Origin: Epiperipatus broadwayi
Taxonomy: Eukaryota > Onychophora > Udeonychophora > Euonychophora > Peripatidae
Direction: 5' to 3'
Length of the DNA: 64,000 nt
Assembly (NCBI GenBank): GCA_028023455.1
Contig: JAQFVV010012511.1
Coordinates: 3,536,165 to 3,600,164 of the forward strand
Shown here: positions 11,520 to 23,879 of the stretch, piece by piece
Layout of the letters: each line of letters starts with the position of its first letter
Numbering within the stretch: position 1 is the first letter of the stretch
Program-made: the position numbers and the translations under genes
Notes under the pieces: model-generated
What the model saw: only the letters and a program-made list of their open reading frames with translations
What the model was told of the DNA's origin: nothing
Databases searched by the model: none

Positions 11520-14090
11520 AACTACTAATGATTTTAATCAACATGTAAATGATTTTATGGCTGATTATATATGTAATATTAGAAATAAATCTATTTCATG
11601 GAATAAGTGGATCTGCATATGTTACTATGATACATTACCAAGTCTGATTCTTAAGAAATAAAACCACAAAAACACTTATCTATTTGTTATGTCAAAGCCC
11701 ATCTATTTTGTCAGATAAAAGGTGTCATAAAAGACAAAATTCAACCAATAATTCTTAACCACTTGGCATCATTGCAATATGCAAAAAAAGGATCATCTGC
11801 TCTGACAGCTATGGGTGAGGCTAAGATACTGTACTACTCATCCATATCAGATCTCATAGGCAATCTAGACCCATAGCTGTACAACTAGATTTATCAGATG
11901 CATTTGACTCTGTCAACTCTCAAGTATTGCTAGGAATACTCACAGATATTGATATACCATCTGAGATAGTACAAATTCTAGAGAATCTACTCCTCAATAG
12001 AGAGATTCATATCTCAATGAATGGGACCATCACCAAAGGATTTAGCCCTATATTGTCAATCTCCCAAGGATCACCTCTCAGTGCCCTTTTTACAATTTAC
12101 ATCAATCCTCTCATCAAAAATATTGAGGATCAACTACCTGGTGTCTATGTTCCTGGTCTAAATAGGTATATTAGAACCATAGCATATATGGATGATGTTC
12201 TAATTACCCTTCCATCCAAGAAATAACTGTTCCAGTTATACCAAATTATTAACTCATTCTCTAATGCTTCTGACCTTAAAATTAACACCAGGAAATCATC
12301 GACCTGGCATATTCTGACTGGGAAAAGAATATCATCAAGCTATCATGCTGAGTCCCAGATATTTCTGGGCTTTCCCATATATAAGTCACAGACAGCAATG
12401 TCAAAGGAACTCCAGGACACCATCATACACTCCACAGAGAAAATTACTAAAACTCTGGCAGGAGTCTACCTATTCCTACAGGGAAAGGTAGCCCTGCTGA
12501 ACATGAATATTATGTCCAGAATTTCCTATTACCTACCTATAATGTCTACCCCAAATTCATTTATTAAAAAAATAAATAGGTTTTGCGCCAGGTTATTCTG
12601 GAAAAATAAAACAGTAGCCATAAGCATATGCAGAATGCAACAGCATCGCAGATTTAACGGCATGTTTCTGCATGCTATTACAGCCTTCTACAAAAAACTC
12701 ATACCCTCCTTTACAACATAGGAATTAAATATGGGTATAATCAAATAATTAAAATAATACAGCCGACTGACACACCATCCCCCCAAAAAAGTAGCTGGCT
12801 ATATAAAATAGCACAAAAGATCCATCAGTATGCCAACATTATGCCAGATGTCATTGCCAACAAAATAAATATTTGGAGTGCTCAGAAATTAATGAGTCCA
12901 GAACAAAATTTACTAAATACAAAATTAGGCATAACCAATTATAAAATAACAACGTTCAAATATTGGGCTCTAGAGCCAAATATTTGGACTTTATCATTAA
13001 AATAAACCTGGATGCCATGCCTACATTGTGGTTCCTGTACTTTAAATGGCATATCATCAAAGTTGACCCAGTATGCTCAAACTGCAGAAGAGAGGATGAG
13101 ACATACTATCATATCATCAATTCATGCAATGGACTTGGAACAATAAAATCTACTATTTATCAAAACATAAAGGTAGACTATTACCTCATTATATCATTAC
13201 AAGACTGCATTAAAAAAACAATTTCCACTCATTAGAATGTCAATTTTCATTATATGCTCAATCTAGTATGCGAGGTGCAAGAAAATGTATTCGCAGCCTT
13301 CTCCTGATGAAAGATTGTGTTTTATACAATCAATGCAAAAAATAAAACAAAGAGATAAATTACTATCATCAAAATTAATTTATGAGGAGACATGGAAGCT
13401 ATTTCAAACACCTATGAACTTTATATAACAAGCATTATCTCTACATTAATCAGCTTCAAACCATATGAACTAATACTAGATTTATCTAATATGCAATTGT
13501 AATGCATGGTGATTTATCTATGCTTTGAGTCAATGTAACCTTGTTTAGCCTAAATAAAATTATTATTTAAAAGTAAAAGATTCCCTTCTACTTGATCTTT
13601 GGTTTGTTATATTGTAAATAAATTAAGAATCTTTTATTGCATATATAATTTTATAATTAAGATTTTCTCCCATTTTAAAAAAAATAACGATAGAAATAGC
13701 AATCAATAAAAAATTATAGATTTTGATTTTATTTATTCAACATTGAGTACCCATTTAATCATTTTATTATTATTTAAAAACAAAAATTACAGCTACTATA
13801 AAGTTTCAACTGTTTTGGGTATCATTGCTTAATTTATTTACAATATAACTTAATAAAGGCCAAAAAGAAAATGATATCTTTTTATCTGACAAAATCGATT
13901 GATATTGATATATCAAAAACTTGGGCATATTTATGGGTTTATTTCAAAATGATTTTTTAGAATCTGACTTGTAATGTATTCTAATAACCTATTTATTTGC
14001 AAGTATTTGTTTGATAAAATAGATTTATATTCCTAACATTACATATTTGATAGCCATAAATTTATTTGCATGCTGATTAAAATCATTAAT
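11520..14090. repeat. Inverted-repeat element, arms 11,520-11,720 and 13,860-14,090
   Basis: The arm beginning ACTAATGATTTTAATCAACA at about 11,522 returns inverted near 14,085, and similarity continues through ATGGCTG..ATATGTAATATTAG..ATAAATCTATTT and the CTATTTTGTCAGATAAAA block (inverted near 13,885-13,900). The arms have diverged but are clearly related. The interval now also contains a LINE inserted next to the left arm. Without the LINE this is a foldback of roughly 0.7 kb. Confidence 0.6.
11721..13574 (+). mobile_element. 5'-truncated Tx1/L1-like LINE
   Basis: The decayed frame starts inside the reverse transcriptase. LDLSDAFDSVNSQVLLGIL (from 11,885) is the first catalytic aspartate block. 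SISQGSPLSALFTIYINP follows, then IAYMDDVLITL with the YMDD box at 12,185-12,196, all in one frame without a stop. Further on are the thumb-like KVALLNMNIMSRISYYLPIM and FCARLFWKNK (12,480-12,610). A C-terminal CxxC...HxxxxC zinc motif (CSNC...HIINSC, about 13,075-13,130) comes after intervening frameshifts. The FWKNK and zinc-motif layout fits the L1/Tx1 group, but the clade is inferred. Probable flanking duplication is TAAAAG. The endonuclease is missing, so it is a dead 5'-truncated copy. Confidence 0.85.
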
Positions 14091-14099
14091 GTATATATA

Positions 14100-15560
14100 T
14101 GCAAATATTAAAAGTTTTAATAGGATTATCAGTAAACTTTCACCTATAATGTAACCAGGCAAACAATGGATTAAACATTGTCATTGTAAAGTGGAAACGT
14201 CATCTAGCAATAGTATTACTATTTGTCTAATTGATTTGATTTTTGTTTAATTGGTTATTTGACTGGCTAATATTAACACACTAAAATTCCCATTAAAATG
14301 TTTAATATTTATATTAAATAACATTACTGTTTTTATTACAGGATTTAATAAATTTTGTATTGGAAAAGATCATTAATAACTTTATATATTTATGGAAAAT
14401 GTGTTTTTGACATACAATTACTATAAATATGCTATTACGTTTATTATTTTTTGATTGTTTATCTTTTTTAATATATTTTATTTAAGTACTTGAAGATGCA
14501 TTATAGCATAATGGGCATTTAATTATTTCAATTCTTCTACAATTAGATCTTAAAGTATAGTCGTTAGTGCTATGTTTAGAACTTAGGGTTTGTATCTGAC
14601 TTTAGTCAACTTTAAATTTTTTTAAAATCACAAATGGATTTAGGTTTTTTTATTTCAGGTAGGTGGCTTAGTCAATTTAGATAGCTAGTCATCTAATAGT
14701 GGTCAGTAAATGGATTAGTTATTATCAGCTGAAGATAATGGTCCCAGGTTAATGTAGGCTTAATAGATAATTGTTTATGCACTGACTGCAAAAATAATAA
14801 GATTATGATGTGATGCAGCCATTGCTTCTGATGAAAGAGGTGATATACTTTTATTATGAATAATGAATCCTTGATTATCTTTACTATAATGTTTGTATAT
14901 AAAAATAATATTTTGTCTGCACTGTTGTGAAACAAAATGAATTATTTCTATTATTGTTTTAAAAATGAAAATTGTCAATCAATACAGTAAATAAGTGTGG
15001 AGAGAGGAGTACTTTTCATTTAATAATTATTTCATAGGTTAGTAAATTTATTTGCTACTTAAGACAGCATACATAGTATGCAGTGAAATTTTTTTTATGG
15101 AAATTAATCTTCAATTGACATTTATAACTGCTTGTTATGATATCTTATTTATGTTGATCATATAATTATATACACATGTTTATTTAAAAGTTTGTAATGA
15201 TGACATTTTGCTTATAATTATATGTTGAATTGTTTTATCATCTAGTCGAATTGTTTAATGTTTTGAGGAAAAAACGATCTTTATTTCTCCTTTTTCATAC
15301 ATTCAAAACTATTAGTAATAACTTACAAGCTAACATGGAACACAATATTTTGAAAGATGTTATTCTCTCTTCTTCAAAGATCAACACAATACTATATATT
15401 AAACTATATCAACAGTTAAATAGCTATCATATTAACATATGTAAATCACATCACCACAACTCTTGTACTTGAATAAATTTATAGAATATCAACAATATAC
15501 TAGCAAGGGCACACTACAGTATCTAATTGTAGTGTATTTGTATTTATATACCTGTAAATA
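14100..15560. other. AT-rich DNA, nothing identified
   Basis: Only stop-broken short frames. I see no conserved protein or RNA motif. Confidence 0.5.
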
Positions 15561-15565
15561 GGTGT

Positions 15566-15692
15566 AAACTATAGATATATTTTGTCAAGCATTAGTGGCT
15601 TAGCGGTTAGCATAGCTACCTTTCAAGCAGCTGACCCGGGTTCGCTTCACGGTCAATGCTTTGACATATATAAAAAACTATAGATATATTTT
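15566..15692 (+). mobile_element. tRNA-derived SINE 2 with 18-bp target-site duplication
   Basis: The body 15,584-15,674 shares its start (GTCAAGCATT) and layout with SINE 1. A box TGGCTTAGCGG lies at 15,596-15,606 and B box GGTTCGCTTCA at 15,639-15,649. AGCATT pairs with AATGCT as an acceptor stem, extended by GTCA with TGAC. The anticodon-like loop CTTTCAA would give UUC (Glu), with four of five stem pairs. AAACTATAGATATATTT flanks both sides (15,566-15,583 and 15,675-15,692, 18 bases with one further T). There is no tRNA-unrelated body, only a TATATAAA tail. Confidence 0.85.
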
Positions 15693-16064
15693 AGGATATT
15701 TTATTACAAATATAAATTTTAAATTATTAACCACCATCCAACATAAATTATCAACTATGCATATATTCTTTATGTATGCTAAAGATTTAAACACATAATA
15801 GCAGCCCAAATCCTCTATGTAAATGTCTTAAAGCAATGAGATTATTTCAAATTGTTGAACATATTCATAAAATCACAATAATATATTGTGTTTAAATCAG
15901 TAATAAAAATTAAGGCAGAATCAATTATTACTTTGGTGTAAATATGAAATAAATAGTATTAAAACAGGCAAAACTCTCCATACAGTAGTGCCACTCAGTG
16001 ATAATCAGAGTTATCATTGTATGCCAGAAGGCTTGTGCATAAAATCCACATTTAATGCCTACTC

Positions 16065-16123
16065 ATCCAATATCCCCAGACTAGTTTTTGGCCTGTGGCC
16101 TTCATCAGTGAGGAGTTTTGGAT
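16065..16123 (-). ncRNA. Hammerhead motif with G12 to A change, left arm
   Basis: Minus strand: outer stem ATCCAA/TTGGAT is perfect and inner TCCTCA/TGGGGA has five pairs plus G-U. The core CTGATGA is intact and stem II is GGC/GCC. The second core block reads AAAA where GAAA is needed. ACTAGT stem III and GTC are kept. G12 acts as the general base, so this copy is probably dead. Confidence 0.7.
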
Positions 16124-16731
16124 CTGAGAGCACTGCACCTTGGTCTTAGAATCTAATGCAACCCTCCAGCAGCCACCTTTTATCTCTTCTTAATTACAAA
16201 ACTATGACAATAAAACTGAAAACACAATAATATTTTTAATCTAAACACAATAGCTTATATAGTCATATGGGTCTGAACCCAGTGCAGTACCCATACATTT
16301 TGGTGTCTTTGGCTCTTTAACAACCATAACCACCACTATCCTATTAGGTAGGATTGGTGTTAAACCACTACACATCACATGATTACTTCTTATGCTAGCA
16401 CATAACTGCATTACTGTATGGAGAGTTTTGCCTGTTTTAATAACAATTATGTGCTAGCATAAGAAATAGTGATCATGTGATGTTTAATGGTTTAATACCA
16501 ATCCTGCCTAATAGGATAATGGTGGCTATGGTTGTTAAAGAGCCAAATACACTAAAATGTATGGGTACTGAACTGGATTCAGACCCATATGACTATATAA
16601 GCTATTGAGCTTAGATTGAAAATGTTATTGTGTTTTCAGTTTTATTCTCATAGTTTTGTAGTTAAGTAGAGATAAAAGGTGGCTGCTGGCGGGTTGCATT
16701 AGATCCTAAGATCTAGCTGCAATGCTCTCAG

Positions 16732-16790
16732 ATCCAAAGCTTCTCACTGACAAAGGCCACAAGCCAAAAACTAGTCTGGGGATATTGGAT
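16732..16790 (+). ncRNA. Hammerhead motif with two core changes, right arm
   Basis: Plus strand: stem I ATCCAA/TTGGAT and TTCTCA/TGGGGA pair well. The core reads CTGACAA (G8 lost) and AAAA replaces GAAA (G12 lost). ACTAGT and GTC are kept. Inactive by sequence. Confidence 0.65.
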
Positions 16791-17029
16791 GAGTAGGCAC
16801 TAGATGGGGATTTTATGCACAAGCCTTTTGGCATCCATTGATTACTTTGATTGGCACTGAGTGGCACTACTGTATGAAGAGTTTTGCCTGTTTTAATAAC
16901 AGTTATGTGCTAGCATAAGAAATAGTGATCATGTGAAATAAATAGTAAATGCAAGTTGAATAAATAGATTGTAGTTGGATTTTAGTACACTTTATTGTAA
17001 GTATAAAATATCAGATCAGTCTTCTCACA

Positions 17030-17350
17030 TTATGCTTGTGTAAAACCAGTGAAACAATACTTCGATACTGAATGAATTTCAGATCTACATAATTATATGA
17101 GTATGTTGGTTTAGATCAAAACCTTAATATGTTTTTAAATTTGGTTAGTAGCTTGATAGTAAAACAAAAGCAAAAGATGGTTGCTAGAGGAAAATCGCAT
17201 TAGATTAAAAAAAAATCCAGGTTCACTGTTTCAAGGTTCAAAGGTCCTTACTTATGAAAGCCAGAAGCTAGAAACTAGTGTGAGGTTCTTGGAGAGAATA
17301 GTATTATATGATTTATTAAGGATTGCAATCAGGCATCTAGTGATCATTAA
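17030..17350 (+). mobile_element. Diverged relic of a hammerhead-bearing element
   Basis: The segment keeps the order of family 2: TATGCTTGTGT-like start, a GATGGTTGCTAG..GCATTAGAT block that parallels GGTGGCTGCTGG..GCATTAGAT, and a hammerhead-like core at 17,237-17,293 (CTTATGA, AGC/GCT, GAAAC, TAGTG). Outer TTCAA/TTGGA and inner TCCTTA/TGAGGT can still pair. U4-G5-A6 and C17 changes make it non-functional. Confidence 0.5.
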
Positions 17351-20300
17351 AATTTAGTCTGGATGGCATATATGTGGGAAGAAAAAAATAATTTGCTACT
17401 ATACAGATATTTTGGCTAAACAACAATATCAGGTGTGCTAGAAGTTTAACGATCTAAAATAGCAGCCCTAACTTTATGTATATGTGTTATATATATATAA
17501 CTCATATCTTTTAATTGTTGTTTTGTTTTTTTATTTTTCTGACGTTAAGATGACAGTATTTGTTTAGAAGTGGCGACAAATAATATATATATAATGCTTA
17601 TTTTATTAATAGTATAGTGAAATGACTCATTTATATTTATATACAATGCATACACAGACCGTAATATAATATCCATAAAAATATTTAGGATTGCCTGAAG
17701 GTTTGTGATGATGACATTTTATTTTTATGGCGAATTATAAGTACATCCAGATGAAGAGTCATTATATATCTTTTGCTAATTGGGAACATTTTTCTATGGC
17801 TGAATACACTTTAATGTGCTTATTTATGATAATAATAGTGATCATATGACTCATGAGATTAACACTAACACAAAGATCGTTTATAAATTTTTCAAAAAAA
17901 TATTTACTATACTATCTGTGGTAGTTAGCAACGCACTCGAATTGTGGATAGTAATAACTGCTCTCAGATAATTTATTACTTTATACTTTGTTTTTATTAG
18001 CATTAAATTTTATTTCGGCCATAAAGTGTACCTTATTTATAAAATAATATTTTATATTTTTTTTACCATATTTTAGAAATTTTCCAATAAAATATTAATT
18101 ATCATAAATAAATAAAAATTATTTAATTCGGTTGCGCGCATGTTTTGTTTTGTTTTTAATTACTTGCATTAATATTATTTTGCTACTTGGTAAATATTTT
18201 AAATATCACTTATAGAAAATTCTATGTGTGGGTATATAAAATATATTTAAGAATATTAATATTTTCAATAATGTTGAAAGAGGAAAACTTATAAGATAAT
18301 CAATATTCATCCCAGCACATCAATTTTTATATGGGCGTGTGTCTATATATTTTATTAAATACACAAAAACTTTGACATATGACATGCCAAAAATTTGAAT
18401 TCATATTAAATCTGAAACATCTTTTTGTTGTTGTTGTTGTTGTAAGGAGTGGAATAAATGCTATAATTGAAATAATTATAATAATAGGATATTAATAAAA
18501 CAATATCAGTGCTTTTTTTCTAATTAATAATGTTTATAATATGTATATAATTATACTACTATTTATTCAATACCTTATTACATAGATATATTTCAGAAAT
18601 AATGAGAAAAGTGACCTATTATTGTATTTTAACAAAATAAATAAATCATATGCATATAGAAATACTCACAGGTTTTTCTAAGTACCCATTAAACATAGCA
18701 TGCTGTCAATTTGTCGTATTTGACTAATAAAGTAAAAATCCATTTATCAATTTGACAATATAGAAAAAATATTTTAAATATTATTTGTTATATTTGGGTT
18801 CCAAAGCAATAGCAAATTACCACCAGTGGTGAAATAGTCTCATATTGCATTGATCGTTAAATCCTACTTTCAAATAAAGATTTATCCCTCATCTTCTATC
18901 ACACACGTGTGTTAGTACTTATATATATATCCATAGCAAAATTTTCACTTGAAATGGTTAGCTTGAACTTTACAGTTATTTAAAAGTAATTTGTTTTTAA
19001 TGTGTTTAAAGACTTAGATATGTTATTCTTTTTAATTTACAATACATTAAATAAACATTGAATTATATTTTTAAACATAATTTTATGATACTAAAAAATA
19101 TATGAGATTTTTTTATTATTTAATCCGAGTTATAATAGGCATTTAATATATATATTGCAGAAACTATTTTGTAAAATTTGCTTTTGAAACAATTTTTTTT
19201 TTTTAATGCTAATCACAATGTACTTTGAAATTTATTATTTATGGTGGATAGATTTTTTTTCATTGAAATAGAAACAAAGGGAGAAAATGAAAAGAAAAAT
19301 GCAGAAGGGGATCAGGATATGTAAGAAAGAACAAGAAAGGAAGAAAGGAATTGGATGTTTATGATTGACCTCTGGAATGATGTCAATGGTTAATTTTAGC
19401 TAGGAATAAAAGAATATTCAAGCTAAATGAAGTACAGTTTTTAATATACAACATAGATATATGGAATAATGAATGTTACTTGAATTTTTTGCAATATATA
19501 TTAAATTTTAAAATACATTCATTTTATTTTCTATTTTAAACTTATTACTAAAACATTAAAATTGATTAATATAAATATTTATCCAGTAAAGATTTGTTAT
19601 AATCAGTTATATAAATTATTCAGAAATGAGTTAGGTAATTTGATTTTCAAATTAATCTTTAAAATTTTTATTTCATGCTAATATTTTGTCATCAGTTAAA
19701 AATAAAATGGATATTGGAGACTATGTGATATTTTATTTATTGATTAACTATTTTGTTCAATTATAAATGTAAAAGGATTTTACTGAATAAATTGCTTACA
19801 GTTATGAATAGACTAATGGTTATCAGAGAGTCGGTATGATTTTTTATGATCAAAAGTGTGACTTATACAGTGCTTTTAATAATGTAATCAAAGCATTTGA
19901 TTCATTTAAACAAAATATTTGAAATTGAAAATCTGGTGTTTGTATTATTTATATGAGTCTATCTCATATTTATATATTATTAGTAAGATTAATTAGAAGA
20001 ATTAATAAACTTTCTAAAAAAAATTTTACTTTAGGGTATAATAAGAATAGAAAGAGTATTTCTATTGTGTTAGTTTATTAATACAATTAACTAAACATTT
20101 ATAAAAAATAAATTTAAAACCAATAATATTATGGTACAATAATTGTGAGCATTTTTCAACTTGCACAAATAGCTCAGTCCTATTCTTTTGTATAACCCAA
20201 TTTGTGCACAAAAAATGATATGCCTTTATTACTGTGGTGTATTAAAGTATATACTTTTTAATATTATATTTATAGAGAACTACCAGATTAAAAATAATTT

Positions 20301-20870
20301 ATAAAGGTTATATTTTAATTAAAAGAAAATATGTATTATTTGAAGTAATATATTTCTAATAACATTTAACCTAATGAATACCCTGTAATTAACAATTTAA
20401 TAATTAATAATGCTAATATTTTTAATACCATAAATTAAATTATTATTCAATTTTGCAATAATTGATGAATAAGTAAGGTTATTTTTGTGCTAATAAATGA
20501 AAGAAGTTATCTCTATATACTTTTTTTAAAAGTAGGAAACAGAAGTAAAATTAATTTTGTGCAAAAATTTAGTAAAACAAATTATTGCTAATAGAAGTTA
20601 TTTCCAATTTTATTTGATCTTCCTAAATGCAACTGAAGTTTCACAAAGTGGTTCAACACCATTGCTCTCATCTGTTTCCTGAATGGAATTTAACAGTCAC
20701 TGATTTATGTAAATATGAATAAACACAAACTGTGAACCATGTGGTTAATGATTGTTGAATCTATGGCTAGAGTGACAGAATTAAAGGACATAATAAAACC
20801 ATTGTGATTGTGTCTTCTGCTTGGAATCTCTACATATTGCTTAATAGTATTTTTTTTAAATCCATAGTCT
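17350..20870. other. AT-rich DNA with microsatellites, no gene identified
   Basis: It contains a (TTG)n tract near 18,424-18,441, several AT dinucleotide runs and an A/G-rich patch near 19,260-19,340. No protein motif or structured repeat is supported. Confidence 0.5.
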
Positions 20871-20879
20871 AAGTAAATA

Positions 20880-20890
20880 CCCCCCCCCCC
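20880..20890 (+). repeat. Poly-C tract (11 C)
   Basis: An uninterrupted C run in otherwise AT-rich DNA. A second 10-C run is at 46,378-46,387. Confidence 0.9.
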
Positions 20891-20999
20891 TTATACAGTT
20901 CAATGGAATTATTATTTTATTTTGAATGATATTTTGAATATTTTGCACAGTTTATGGACATATATCTATAAATTAAAAATAATTTATTTTTAATAATTT

Positions 21000-21660
21000 T
21001 TAATGTTTAGACTATACCACCCACTTGATGGTGCTTTTTATGTGCAAAAACACATAAAAATGCCATTTACGTGGCCAAACTTATGGCCTATAGAACAGTT
21101 CTGTTCATATTAGCTGTTGCAGGCCTAGATGTCATTATACACTAATATTATGCCCTACTGATGTGCTTCACGAAACTATAAAGCAATTGTGCACACTTCA
21201 CAGATCACTACTGTATCATGTGAGAGTGTATAGAAATCAACTGACCATAACTCTTGAAATGTACATTCCAAGTAATGATCTTACACCCTACCTGATGTAG
21301 TATTAGATAGTAAGAATTTTAAGCCCATCGCCGCGCTTCTGTACAATTTTGCTTAATGTGTATCTATACATGGACAAGCATAGATCTGAACTGCCCAAAA
21401 ATAATCCATCAAGGGGGCACAGCAGGCCATCAGAGCGGAAAAGGCGCTGAAAACTTTGACACTGTACTCTCCAGGCAGGTTTTCCGGGTAGCAGCAATAA
21501 TCATCAACAACCTGCACCCACAAACCAGACCCCCAACGACCGCCAACACCAACCCCTGTGGAAGAAATGAGGAGTGCAGACCCATGCCCGCAAATATTAC
21601 AACAAAACTCTATTACTGTTACAAAGATGATATTTCTAGCTGGAGTGTCTAGCATCCATC
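21000..21660. other. GC-richer segment, possible decayed coding DNA of unknown type
   Basis: Base composition rises sharply, most clearly at 21,300-21,655. One plus frame stays open from about 21,356 to 21,652 and the minus strand is also open across 21,353-21,655. A third plus frame reads a proline/threonine-rich stretch (PDPQRPPTPTPVEE) after several stops. I recognise no domain. Overlapping openness on both strands is what low-stop GC-rich DNA gives by chance, so I do not call a gene. It may be the 5' or gag-like part of a decayed element, or an old retroposed transcript. Confidence 0.3.
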
Positions 21661-22400
21661 ATGTCAAATGAATTTGTATGTGGTTATGATCTTGATAAAA
21701 GAATTGATCGCTTTTATCCCTTAAAAATTCTCAATCCTTATTAAAAGTTATTCATTAAGTGATTTCCTTAAAACAGTTGATATTTCATCTTCCTCATCTG
21801 TTAAATCCAATATATTATCCTAAGTCTCTTGCATAACATTATTTACACCATACTTCTATTCCCTCCAGTTTTCACTGCATTTGCATAAATTTTCATTTTT
21901 GATTGTAATGCCTCTTCATACTTAAATTCTTGGTTATTAACATTAAATAATTTGTTTGACTTACTTCTCTAAGTAGTTTCAAATTTAGATTTTATAGATT
22001 TGTTCTTATTAATCTGATTCGCTTTTTAGATAACATTGTATCAATTATCAGAAGCTTATTTAATAGTAATTTGCTATAACAATGCTGCTTTTAAATTATT
22101 TGTCCATATACTTATCTTTTTTTTTTTTTGGCTGTTTTCAGCAAAATGTAGTTAAGATCTGATTGCAAAATTATACTGAGTGCCATTTTTGTTTGGGGTA
22201 TTGCTCTCTTATAAGTCTCCACATATATCTCCGGTAATTTTTCCAAACTTTATAAAGTTATTTGCAGTGTATAAAATCTTTTTGTGCTAACTAAATGTGA
22301 TCTATGTTTAATTATTATGATAAAAATAAAGTTGTAGGCATAATTCTTTTGAAATTTAGTTATTTTGTTGTAATATTATCCCTTATCTGGTTTTTTAGTA
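21660..22400. other. AT-rich DNA, nothing identified
   Basis: No supported feature. Confidence 0.5.
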
Positions 22401-22403
22401 TTT

Positions 22404-22590
22404 TCCAACTGATGATGTATTACCCTGAAGCCATATCAGTCTGATCTTCAGATCTTTAAGATAACGTCTCCAAGTGATTTGCGGACAAATGCAATCGCTA
22501 AAATTTGTCTGCAAATCATGTGGACCCGGCATGTTAAAGATCGCAAGATCAGACTGATATGGCTTCAGGCTAATACGTCATTGGTTGGAA
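22404..22590. repeat. Hairpin repeat (MITE-like) with arms of about 85 bp
   Basis: The left arm 22,404-22,488 returns inverted at 22,501-22,590. The shared block CCATATCAGTCTGATCTT is perfect, with outer and inner parts diverged. TTTTTAGTATTTTCCAAC on the left and GTTGGAAAAAATAAATAAAA on the right extend the pairing weakly. There is no coding content. Confidence 0.75.
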
Positions 22591-23860
22591 AAAATAAATA
22601 AAAAAGTACATGCGTGCGTCAAAATAATTTAGAAATTAAAAGTAATTAAGTGTAAGTTTGATAATTTAGAAATTGAAAGTAACTAAGTGTAAATTTTATA
22701 ATTGTACAATTTTTTTTTTGTAAATTTAAAATAAATAGACAAATAAAGAACACTTTTCCCGATTATCTGGCATTATTAATGGCGACTTGGACAATAATTA
22801 TATTACGAATTTTTATAACAAAAAAAAAAAAAAATCAAAAAAATGTACTTGTGTTAAAAATTATCTTATCTTTACATTTCCGACGGTATTTAACTCAATT
22901 ATTCATGTTAAAAATATATAAAACAAACAATTTGAAAATGTGTCTCATTTTTTGACTGAAAATTAGAAAAGTCAGCATGTAGCGCTGTAATGGGTGGGGC
23001 CCTTTTTTTGTTTTTGACGAGACAAAGGCACGGCCAATATTATGCTCAATTATAAAATACAATACCACCGACAACACCAGACATTGTATTACTCTCATAG
23101 CTGTAATTTTTATAATTGCGGATGAATTTAAAAAAAAAAAATTCTGTATAATATAATTCAGAAATTAAAAATAAAATTAATTAATTGTACTTTTTATAAT
23201 TGCAGAAGAATTTACAAAATAATATACATCAAAATAACATTATTTATTAGAAACAAAAATGAAAATTACTTACAAATAGCGTCCACTGTGGTGGACTAGT
23301 AGCAAAGACAGACATGACAAAATTTCCCAAAGCTCTCTCCGATTTTTAAATCTCACGGGTCAAAAAAATCCAAAAATTGGATTAATCATGTCAGTGTCTT
23401 GGTTGACATGACATCATTGTCATGTTATCATTGAAGGTGTTTGCTTGAAGGAAAATCCGTAAGTATAAAACGCCATCGGTTGAATAATACTAAAGTACAT
23501 ATTATCTTTTTAGATTTGTTTTTAATTCAAAAATATTATCAATTAGCTTACTTTATTTTTTTAAATTTAAATTTTTTTTTTTTATATTGTTGAAATAATT
23601 ATGATAATAAAATAATTAACAAAATCGAAGTGTTAATAAAATATTATAGTAAAATAACATTTGGCCAGTCTGTAAAAATAGTAATTTCATGTCATTTTGT
23701 TGTTTACACATTCCTGAGTGGGGAGGGAAAAACATAATTTATTTAATGATAACATTCATTTAACAATGTGAGGGATTATTATATATGGATTTTATATCTT
23801 TTTTTATTATTATACATACATAAATACATAAATGTTTTTATATTTTTGTGTTTTTATGTA
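22590..23860. other. AT-rich DNA with short duplications, no gene
   Basis: Near 22,628-22,710, AATTTAGAAATT..AAAGTAA..TAAGTGTAA is duplicated in tandem. TTTTTATAATTGC..GAATTTA recurs at about 23,107 and 23,195. Nothing else is supported. Confidence 0.45.
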
Positions 23861-23879
23861 ATTATTTGACTGTATAAAG

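Larger units (their letters stand above)
15945..16947. mobile_element. Inverted dimer of the family 2 hammerhead element with 14-bp TSD
   Basis: TGAAATAAATAGTA occurs at 15,945-15,958 and 16,934-16,947 around a 975-bp foldback. The left unit (about 15,959-16,405) is in minus sense and the right unit (about 16,406-16,933) in plus sense. The right half also shows terminal direct repeats: GAGTTTTGCCTGTTTTAATA occurs at 16,423 and again at 16,879 (period 456 bp), matching the monomer length of the 10 kb copy. Each arm has a hammerhead motif, and both have lost G12. There is no coding content. Tail-to-tail joining inside one clean duplication suggests the dimer formed during insertion rather than by later rearrangement. 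Confidence 0.85.

Noticed and set aside
13300-13325. Hammerhead core at CCTGATGAAAGATTG
   Set aside because: No stem II or GAAA block; it lies in decayed LINE sequence.
15584-15674. tRNA-Glu gene
   Set aside because: Anticodon-like TTC and a good acceptor stem, but an anticodon-stem mismatch, tail and 18-bp duplication show a retroposed copy.
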